Below, in pieces: positions 16,519-23,064 of a DNA stretch of 56,220 nucleotides. Below the pieces are notes generated by a model. It had not been told where the DNA came from, did no database searches, and saw only the letters and a program-made list of their open reading frames with translations. The stretch lies in contig WYBM01000072.1 of the NCBI GenBank assembly GCA_011525915.1, forward strand, positions 1-56,220. Reading direction: 5' to 3'. This DNA is from Ardenticatenaceae bacterium. GTDB lineage: Bacteria; Chloroflexota; Anaerolineae; Promineifilales; Promineifilaceae. The translations under genes were made by a program, and so were the position numbers. Numbering within the stretch: the stretch's first letter is position 1; every line of letters starts with the position of its first letter.

Positions 16519-18060
16519 ATGTCAAACCAACGTTTTCAACCAATCCCACAGCCAGACCGCTGGTCCTACCTGTGGTTTGCCGCCGCGGCGGCATTATCTT
16601 TGTTTGTCACCGGCCGCTGGACGGTGGCGGCGGCCGTCTGGCTGGCGCCTGTTTTTGCCATACGCTTTATGCGCACCCAAAAGGCGTGGAAAGGTTTTTT
16701 GCTGCTGGCGCTGGCTGGTAGTGTCACGGCCGTCATCAGTTGGCGCGGTCTTATGCCCTTGCCCTTTCCTGAAGATGTGATCACCCTGATCATGATCGGC
16801 ATTGTGGGCAGTCTGATGTTCCTGGCAGACCGGCTGCTGGTGGCCCGTTGGCAGCGTCGTGGGCGCAATCCCTTTGTCACCACCCTTATTTACCCATCGC
16901 TGGTGACAGCCTTTGAATTCCTGACCGTCCAGGGCAACCCGATGGGCAGTTTTGGGGCCAGTGCGTATACACAGTTTGGCAATCTACCCCTGCTGCAGCT
17001 GGTTTCGGTGACGGGTCTATGGGGCGTTACCTTTGTCATAAGCTGGCTGGCTCCAGTGGTGAATTGGGCTTGGGAACATGGGTTTGTCTGGCCGCAAATT
17101 CGCCGGGGCACGGCCGTGTATGCTGGCATCATGGCCCTCATCTTCATCTTTGGCGTGGCCCGGCTGGCCGCCAGCCCCGATGATGTGCCCACAGTTCCGG
17201 TGGCTGGTGTCACGGCCGTGCCGCTGGATTTTGCTCACCTGAACAGCCTGGATTGGGAGGCAATGCGCCGTCAGGTGACGGCCAACCATGACCGCTACTT
17301 CGCCGCCAGTGAGCGGCTGGCGCAGGCGGGGGCACAGTTGCTGCTGTGGCCGGAAGGGGCGGCGGTGGTGGCCGAAGAAGATGAGGCGGGGCTGATGGCC
17401 CGCGCCCAGGCCTTTGCCCAGCAGTATAACGTGTACCTGGCGCTGCCGCTGGTCATTTTGCATCCCCAGGCTGACCATTACGAAAACGAACTGCGGGTCA
17501 TTGCCCCTGATGGGAGTACCGCGCTGACACACCGCAAATACGGCGGCTACCAGTTTGAAGTGGGGTCTGTGCCTGGTGATGGCGTGCTACATACGGCCGT
17601 GACTCCTTTGGGCACGTTGGCGGGCGTCATTTGCTGGGATACAGACTTCCCGGCCACAGTGGCCCAGGCCGGGCGTAACGGTGTAGACATCTTGCTTTCA
17701 CCCAGCAAGGATGATGTGCTGCTGCCAATGGCTGACCTGCATGCAGAGATGGCCGCCTTCCGGGCCATTGAAAACGGGGTCACCGTCATTCGCCAGTCAG
17801 ACGCGGCCACGAGTATGGTCATAGACCCTTACGGCCGTGTTTTGGCGCAAACTCCCTTCAATGCTAACGGCGAAACGGTGCTGACCGCTCAGGTGCCTGC
17901 TAACGGTGTCACCACCCTTTACAGCCAGGTGGGTGATGTTTTCGGCTGGCTGACGGCCGCAGCCTCTGTTGTATGGGTGAGTGGGGCGATAGTGGCAGGT
18001 AGGCGCACGAAGATAAACCCTGCGCCAGAGCCTGATGGGCTGGCTTCCACACATTCCTGA
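16519..18060 (+). CDS. Apolipoprotein N-acyltransferase-like CN-hydrolase membrane protein
   Basis: 513 residues: an N-terminal block of about six membrane helices (residues 15-215), then a nitrilase/CN-hydrolase domain (about 225-470) and a last helix (about 477-495). This is the architecture of Lnt, which N-acylates lipoproteins at their N-terminal cysteine. The catalytic triad is present: Glu279 in LLLWPEGA, Lys340 in THRKYGG and Cys372 in GVICWDTDFP. Classical Lnt has ICYE at the last position, so the acyl acceptor could differ. Several lipoprotein genes in this window supply possible substrates. GGAGG precedes ATG 16519. Seven ACGGCCGT-type sites occur in or next to this gene. Confidence 0.82.
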   Translation: MSNQRFQPIPQPDRWSYLWFAAAAALSLFVTGRWTVAAAVWLAPVFAIRFMRTQKAWKGFLLLALAGSVTAVISWRGLMPLPFPEDVITLIMIGIVGSLMFLADRLLVARWQRRGRNPFVTTLIYPSLVTAFEFLTVQGNPMGSFGASAYTQFGNLPLLQLVSVTGLWGVTFVISWLAPVVNWAWEHGFVWPQIRRGTAVYAGIMALIFIFGVARLAASPDDVPTVPVAGVTAVPLDFAHLNSLDWEAMRRQVTANHDRYFAASERLAQAGAQLLLWPEGAAVVAEEDEAGLMARAQAFAQQYNVYLALPLVILHPQADHYENELRVIAPDGSTALTHRKYGGYQFEVGSVPGDGVLHTAVTPLGTLAGVICWDTDFPATVAQAGRNGVDILLSPSKDDVLLPMADLHAEMAAFRAIENGVTVIRQSDAATSMVIDPYGRVLAQTPFNANGETVLTAQVPANGVTTLYSQVGDVFGWLTAAASVVWVSGAIVAGRRTKINPAPEPDGLASTHS

Positions 18061-18083
18061 ACAGCTTAGTGTTTGTCCCCTGT

Positions 18084-19940
18084 TTAGCCCCGACGGTAAC
18101 GCAAATGGACGGCGCCCAGGTGGATTTCGTCGCCGTCTACCAGTTGAATGCCATAGTCAGGTACCTGTCGTTCGTTTACAAACGTGCCGCTGGTGCTGCT
18201 ATCATCAAAGATGCGGTAGTCGCTGCCCTCTAATTGCAAGTTAGCATGCTGGCGTGACACGGTGATGTCGTTCTCAAAAGCCACCTCACACTGCGCCGGG
18301 CTGCGGCCAAGCCGCACCAGCGTGCCTTGCAGGGGAATGGGGGTAGACATGTGTGACACCGATGCCAGCACGTCCAGGTAACCCTTGATGCTAGTGGGGT
18401 GAGCCTGGGCCACTGGTCCGGCTTCGGTGACGGTAACCCGAGGGCCACCCCGCCGGCGTGAACGGCGGCCGCTGCTGCCAAGGCGTATGCCCCCCAATCG
18501 TGAGAAGAGGCCGCGCTGCGCCAAAAAAAGCAGCCCGCCGCCAATAATGGCGGCAGCCAGCACAAGGGTAAACAGGCGGCTCACAAATTGGGCAAACTGG
18601 TTGCCGCCATTAAGTTCTGCGGGAATGCTGCGGCGGCCTTCATTGACTGTCAGGACAATGGTGGGGCTGGTAGCGCGCATGCCTTGATCATCTAATACCA
18701 CAACTTCTACAATATTATTACCGTAGGTCAGGTTGGTGACATCAGCCACAAACTCATCCAGGCTGTTTAGAGGGATTTCATAGGGCACGGCCGTGTTGCC
18801 GTTAACCACCAACTGCGCGGCCGTAACCTCTCGCGTTTGCCCATCCAGCCAGGAAATCTGGGTTTTGAAGCGCAGCCGTGCCGGGTCTTCCAGGGTCGGC
18901 AGGCTTAATATACGTGCCTCTGGTGCCAGATCAATAACCACGCTGGGAATGTTAAAAGGAATGCTCACTTCTGTCTGGGCGCTGATCCAGGGCTTGTCAG
19001 CCAGGGCGATGGTGATGGGGAAAGTGCCGCCGCTGAGGGTGCTGGCCTGGTAACGAATGCGGGCCTGGTCACGGAAACCGGCAATGCGGTTCCAGATGAG
19101 GGGCAGGTTGGCGGCATTATGAAGCTGCACGGCCACGCCGCCGGTGTCTGCGGCCAGGCTGGCCAGGTAGGTTTGGCCCACAGTGGCGCCGCCCAAGTCG
19201 GCATTTTCCAGCCAGATGGTGTGTATGGGGATGCCCAGTTCGGCCGCACGCTGGCCGACCCTGTCACCGCTGCTGCCACTCACCGCGTCTGTGCCGTCGG
19301 TCATCAACACCAAATGTATGGGCATGTCGGCGTTGGGGCCGAGGCTGGCGGCGTGATCTAACAGGTCAATGGTACTGTCATACAGCGCTGTGGCCCCTGT
19401 TTCGGGCACAAGCGGTTCGGCAAATAAGTTGCGTACAGCGTTGTGAAAGTTTGTGGGGGCCAGCAGTTCTCGTGACTGAGCGGCGCCTACCTGATAGACG
19501 GCTGTGTAATCTACCTGTTCCATCATGTTGCCGGGGCTGGCGTATTGGTTGATGCTCTCTTGCAGCGCCGGCAGCTGCCCCTGGACGCCGGTGGGAATAT
19601 CAATCAGAAAAATGGTCAGGGTGCCGGTGCGGTGCGCTCCCTGGTAGTTGATGGGGCCAACCGGCTGACCGCCGTGCTGAATGTCCAGCGTCTCGCGGGA
19701 GAGATCCAGCGGGTTGCCCTGAGTGTCACGGCCGTAAAGCCGTACTTCAATGTCTGGTAAGCTTTCCGCGCTGGCGCCGGTAATGGTTAACCGCTCTACC
19801 AGGGGTGGGTCTTCCTGAGCAGATAAAGGGGTTCCTACGAGCAGCAGCAGCAGCAGTATGACCGTTGCGCCAAATTTTAGGTGATGATCCTTGACAATTG
19901 ACAATTGATAGCTGGTGATTAATGATTGAAACCTGACCAT
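18084..19940 (-). CDS. vWA-like, single-helix, FHA-domain membrane protein (left member of divergent pair)
   Basis: About 618 residues. A signal peptide (VILLLLLLVGTPLSAQE) is followed by an extracytoplasmic vWA-like domain (TIFLIDIPTG, GATALYDSTIDLL, HLVLMTDGTDAV) with an imperfect MIDAS (DIPTG instead of DxSxS). Then come Ig-like beta segments, one membrane helix (LFTLVLAAAIIGGGLLFLA, about 452-472), a basic linker and a C-terminal cytoplasmic FHA domain (VRLGRSP, TVSRQHANL, SGTFVNERQV), which binds phosphothreonine peptides. The frame extends upstream to 20162, but ATG 19938-19940 (MVRFQSLIT) directly precedes the signal peptide and has AAGGCGAG before it. A TTGACAA heptamer repeat encodes part of the N-region. 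It is divergent from a paralogue with the same layout. No Ser/Thr kinase is adjacent. Confidence 0.85.
   Translation of the reverse strand: MVRFQSLITSYQLSIVKDHHLKFGATVILLLLLLVGTPLSAQEDPPLVERLTITGASAESLPDIEVRLYGRDTQGNPLDLSRETLDIQHGGQPVGPINYQGAHRTGTLTIFLIDIPTGVQGQLPALQESINQYASPGNMMEQVDYTAVYQVGAAQSRELLAPTNFHNAVRNLFAEPLVPETGATALYDSTIDLLDHAASLGPNADMPIHLVLMTDGTDAVSGSSGDRVGQRAAELGIPIHTIWLENADLGGATVGQTYLASLAADTGGVAVQLHNAANLPLIWNRIAGFRDQARIRYQASTLSGGTFPITIALADKPWISAQTEVSIPFNIPSVVIDLAPEARILSLPTLEDPARLRFKTQISWLDGQTREVTAAQLVVNGNTAVPYEIPLNSLDEFVADVTNLTYGNNIVEVVVLDDQGMRATSPTIVLTVNEGRRSIPAELNGGNQFAQFVSRLFTLVLAAAIIGGGLLFLAQRGLFSRLGGIRLGSSGRRSRRRGGPRVTVTEAGPVAQAHPTSIKGYLDVLASVSHMSTPIPLQGTLVRLGRSPAQCEVAFENDITVSRQHANLQLEGSDYRIFDDSSTSGTFVNERQVPDYGIQLVDGDEIHLGAVHLRYRRG
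19889..19912 (+). repeat. TTGACAA heptamer repeat inside a signal-peptide-coding region
   Basis: Two exact TTGACAA units and one variant (TTGATAG) in tandem with 7-bp period. They fall within the 5' end of the vWA/FHA gene (encoding LSIVK on the minus strand) rather than between genes. Confidence 0.5.
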
Positions 19941-19994
19941 TGTCTCGCCTTTTTCTTGGTGTCCCTTTGTGGCTCTTACCCTCTGGTATGTCCG

Positions 19995-20003
19995 TGTTAT
20001 AAT
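19995..20003 (+). promoter_or_regulatory. Extended -10 promoter for the rightward vWA/FHA gene
   Basis: TG-T-TATAAT at 19995-20003 is a perfect extended -10, about 83 bp before ATG 20086. No clear -35 at 17 bp. Confidence 0.5.
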
Positions 20004-20085
20004 ATCAAACCGTGCGCCTAAAGTAAACATAAAACGCTGCACGTAGGTAAAACGTGGGCAGGCAGTCATGGGATTGAGGCAATAG

Positions 20086-22059
20086 ATGCAGACAAGGGTT
20101 TTTGTTTTGGTGAGTATACTCTGGCTGGTCACGGCCGTGTCGCTGATGGCCCAGGGTATCACGTTGGCTCTGGCTGAGCCAGATGTCTCTGGCTTTCCTC
20201 AGGTACGTGTGCATATGCGGGCCGTCGGCCCGGCTAATGCTCCCTTGTCTCAGGCCGAATTGGACAACCTGCGCCTGCGTGAAAATGGTGTGCCCATCAG
20301 TGAGTTTGATGTCCGTTATGTGCCGGTAGGCGCCGACATTATCTTTGTCCTTGACGCCGATACCACGCTGCTGCTGCCAGATGTGGATGACACGGCTCGC
20401 CTGGAGATGGTGCGGGAAGCTGTCGGCCGTTACGCCACCCGTTTTATGAGTCCGTCTGGGTTGGATCGGGTGTCGGTCATTGTGCCCAATCAGGCCAATA
20501 CACGGGGTGAATTTCTGGTGCAGGCTGCCACCACACCAGAAGACGTGATTAATGCCCTGGCAACGTATGATCCCCAAAACCTGGCAGAAGCCGGGCCCAT
20601 CAACGAGCAGGTGTTGGCCGCCATAACGTATGCGGCCGAGGCGCAGCCAAACGGCCGTTACCAGGCCATTTTGCTGTTGAGTGAGGCCCGCCGCCTGAGC
20701 CAGTTTTTGGCGTACCCGGTGCTGGTTGCTGACGCTCAGGCCGCCGGTGTACCCATCTTTGTGGGCATTTTGGGACCAGAAGCGGCGCTGGAAGACATTG
20801 GCAATGCCGCCGCCCTGGCTGACCCAACTGGTGGTTTTTATGTGCATATGCCTCGCGCTGTACGGGCTGACACCGTTTATTTGCGCTGGCAGCAAGAGAG
20901 CAACCAGCCGCAAATCACTTACCGCTCGCTGCTGCGGGAAAGCGGCGTTTATTCCCTGACCGTAAATTTGGGCCAGGTGGTGGCGGCCACGGAATTAGAC
21001 CTGACCATAGAGCCGCCCGAAGCCGCCATTGTGCTGGGTAAAAGTGTGATCCGGCGGGCGGGCACGGCCGTAGATACCCCTCTTTTAGAGCTGCAGCCCA
21101 CCGTCCAGCCAGTGCCCATTCAGATCACCTGGCCAGACGGCCGACCGCGCCGCCTGACCCGTGTGGAATTCCGGGTCAATAACGTTATACAGCCGCAGCT
21201 AGACGGGCCGCAGCCAGACGCAGCCGGTGTGTTGACGTTACATTGGCGTGTGCATAATGCCGACGTGGGCGTTTATGAACTGGCGATAATGGTCGAAGAT
21301 GAGTTAGGTTACACGGCCGTGGCTGACCCTCTGATTGTCACGGTGGCGGTGGAACGGCCTCTGCCCCCCACCCCTACGCCAGCCCCTACCCCTACCCCCC
21401 CTCCGGCAGCGCAGGTGGCTGCCCTGGTGGCGCTGCCCCGGCATACCTTGCTCACTATTTTGGCTGGTTTGGGGCTTGCCGGTCTGGTGTTGGTGATGCT
21501 GCGTGTTTACAAACGGTACCGTGAACGGTTGATGAGGCGGGAAGCCCATGCCGAAAGATACGCTGCCTTGCAGCGCATCCGGCAAAAGAAAGAAGCGGCT
21601 ATACCAGCCACAACAGATGACCCCTTGCCATTGACCCTGCTCTGGTTAGATGAGACCATGCAGGTGAAAGTACGGCTGCCCATAGACGCCGAGAATGTAA
21701 CACTGGGGCGAGAGGCAGCGGCCGGGCAAATCAGCCTGGCTGACCGGTCTGTCTCACCGCTGCATGCGCGTATTCGCCAGCGCCACGGCCGTTATTGGCT
21801 TTATGATGAGGGCAGTGAAAGCGGCACCTTCTTAAACCACGAGCGGCTGGGCCTTAGCCCGCGCCCGTTGGCAGATGCCGACCTCATTCAGTTGGCCCGG
21901 GTTTCTTTACGGGTTCACCTACGGCCGTTGGGCCAGGAAGATGACGAGCCTGAGCCAACCGATGAGCCTGAGCCAATCAACGCCCCCTTGCCAGAAGCAG
22001 AAACGCAACCCACGCAAAGCCCAACCGGCGAACCTGGAGATGATCTTGAATCGATATAA
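20086..22059 (+). CDS. vWA-like, single-helix, FHA-domain membrane protein (right member of divergent pair)
   Basis: 657 residues. A signal peptide (MQTRVFVLVSILWLVTAVSL) is followed by a vWA-like domain (IIFVLDADTTLLL; YQAILLLSEARRL) whose MIDAS is degenerate, having DADTT instead of DxSxS and SEARR instead of TDG. Then come beta-sandwich segments, a Pro/Thr stalk (residues about 425-440), one membrane helix (LLTILAGLGLAGLVLVMLRV, about 451-472) and a basic coiled segment. A cytoplasmic FHA domain (about 535-612: VTLGREA, SVSPLHARI, SGTFLNHERL) is followed by an acidic Pro-rich tail. It shares architecture and orientation logic with the divergent neighbour, so the pair probably arose by duplication. 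The 3' end overlaps the HAD phosphatase gene by 20 bp. GAGG precedes ATG 20086. Confidence 0.86.
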   Translation: MQTRVFVLVSILWLVTAVSLMAQGITLALAEPDVSGFPQVRVHMRAVGPANAPLSQAELDNLRLRENGVPISEFDVRYVPVGADIIFVLDADTTLLLPDVDDTARLEMVREAVGRYATRFMSPSGLDRVSVIVPNQANTRGEFLVQAATTPEDVINALATYDPQNLAEAGPINEQVLAAITYAAEAQPNGRYQAILLLSEARRLSQFLAYPVLVADAQAAGVPIFVGILGPEAALEDIGNAAALADPTGGFYVHMPRAVRADTVYLRWQQESNQPQITYRSLLRESGVYSLTVNLGQVVAATELDLTIEPPEAAIVLGKSVIRRAGTAVDTPLLELQPTVQPVPIQITWPDGRPRRLTRVEFRVNNVIQPQLDGPQPDAAGVLTLHWRVHNADVGVYELAIMVEDELGYTAVADPLIVTVAVERPLPPTPTPAPTPTPPPAAQVAALVALPRHTLLTILAGLGLAGLVLVMLRVYKRYRERLMRREAHAERYAALQRIRQKKEAAIPATTDDPLPLTLLWLDETMQVKVRLPIDAENVTLGREAAAGQISLADRSVSPLHARIRQRHGRYWLYDEGSESGTFLNHERLGLSPRPLADADLIQLARVSLRVHLRPLGQEDDEPEPTDEPEPINAPLPEAETQPTQSPTGEPGDDLESI

Positions 22060-22702
22060 AGCGATTGTGTTTGATATGGATGGCCTGATGGTAGACAGCG
22101 AACCGTTGTCGCGGCAGGCGTGGGATGAATTCCTACGGCCGTATGGCGGCTGCATCAGCGATGAGATGCAGGCACGTATCATTGGTTTGCGCGCCGACGT
22201 CAGCACACCGCTCATCCGGGAGGCGTTTAACGTCCCCCTGCCTGTTGCGGAAATCATCGCCCAGCGTAAAGCTATTCATACGCGCATTCTAGCACAGGGA
22301 GTGCCGGCCATGCCGGGTTTGATGCCCTTGCTGGCGGCCATTGCTGCGCGAGGCCTACCCTGGGCGGTGGCCTCATCTAGCAACCGTACACACGTACACG
22401 AAATTTTAGCGCAGTTACAATTGACCGATAACGTATGGGCTACGGCCTGTGGTGACGAAGTTACCCACGGTAAACCGGCCCCTGACCTCTACCTGTTGGC
22501 CGCGGAACGGTTAACCATTTCCCCGGCGCAATGCCTGGCGCTAGAAGATTCTGGCCCCGGCAGCCGTGCGGCGGTGGCGGCTGGAATGTTGACTGTGGCT
22601 ATTCCCCATGGCCACACCAGAGAGGCAGATTTTGGCCACGCCCATCACATTTACAGTTCCTTATATGATGTGTTATATCATTTAGACACCCTATTGGCAT
22701 AG
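22040..22702 (+). CDS. HAD-superfamily hydrolase, beta-phosphoglucomutase-like
   Basis: Cytosolic phosphatase or phosphomutase of about 220 residues. Motif I is IVFDMDGLMVDSEP (nucleophile Asp12, Asp14), motif II lies in WAVASSSNRTH, motif III is HGKPAPDLYLL and motif IV CLALEDSGPGSRAA. A helical cap sits between motifs I and II, as in subfamily I. Family members act on sugar phosphates or phosphoglycolate; no substrate can be chosen here. The frame extends upstream inside the FHA gene, but the HAD fold begins at ATG 22040, or possibly TTG 22046, which is better spaced from GGAG. The overlap with the preceding stop suggests translational coupling. Confidence 0.88.
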   Translation: MILNRYKAIVFDMDGLMVDSEPLSRQAWDEFLRPYGGCISDEMQARIIGLRADVSTPLIREAFNVPLPVAEIIAQRKAIHTRILAQGVPAMPGLMPLLAAIAARGLPWAVASSSNRTHVHEILAQLQLTDNVWATACGDEVTHGKPAPDLYLLAAERLTISPAQCLALEDSGPGSRAAVAAGMLTVAIPHGHTREADFGHAHHIYSSLYDVLYHLDTLLA

Positions 22703-22708
22703 TTTGGT

Positions 22709-22757
22709 AAACCGCACAAAGTTTTCGTAAATCCAGCGCCACGGTTTTGTGCGGTTT
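22709..22757 (+). terminator. Hairpin after the HAD gene, terminator-like
   Basis: Perfect 12-bp arms AAACCGCACAAA (22709-22720) and TTTGTGCGGTTT (22746-22757), with a 25-base loop. Only three T residues end the stem, so intrinsic termination is likely weak. Confidence 0.55.
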
Positions 22758-22967
22758 CCTCGAGGAATTGACAACGCCTCAAGTGATCTTAATTTTGAAC
22801 GCGTGCTGCCGATTACCTAACCTTACCTGGAATGTGAACAATGCAAAGTTAATGGTAGCCTAAAGGTTCAATTTTCAGCGGCGGTTCTTATGCTACACTA
22901 CTGCCTCAATAAAGTTGTTCGAACATCTCTCAGAATAGATGCTTGTTACATGACAAAGGTTTGGCGT

Positions 22968-22983
22968 AGGAGGTTATCCTCCA
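22968..22983 (+). promoter_or_regulatory. AGGAGG ribosome-binding site inside a small hairpin
   Basis: AGGAGG (22968-22973) is a full-consensus Shine-Dalgarno, and GGAGG-TTAT-CCTCC can pair with itself. Opening or closing of this hairpin could set translation of the overlapping short ORF and kinase gene. Confidence 0.5.
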
Positions 22984-23064
22984 ATGGCAGAATGCTATGT
23001 TTGGGGTCAAGATCATAAAGAAGTGACAGGCCGGGTAATCAGCAGGTATTGGGTTTTATGGTGA
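22984..23064 (+). CDS. Short upstream ORF (26 codons) overlapping the histidine kinase start
   Basis: The only consensus ribosome-binding site in this leader (AGGAGG, 10 bases before) serves ATG 22984. It begins MAECYVWGQDHKEVT and ends with a Trp-rich tail (RYWVLW) before TGA 23062-23064. The stop lies 2 bases past the kinase ATG (23058-23060), giving the overlap ATGGTGA. The kinase itself has no good ribosome-binding site, so the arrangement fits translational coupling through a leader peptide. The peptide matches nothing I know, and its only function may be to be translated. An alternative is a sequencing frameshift that separated a true N-terminus, but the GAF domain downstream is already complete. 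The roughly 280-bp gap before it shows only the hairpin at 22709 and a TGCTACACT promoter-like element near 22900. Confidence 0.5.
   Translation: MAECYVWGQDHKEVTGRVISRYWVLW

Noticed and set aside
20005..20913. 302-codon minus-strand frame opposite the vWA/FHA gene
   Set aside because: Antisense to a protein with clear signal peptide, vWA and FHA domains; its translation shows no domain.
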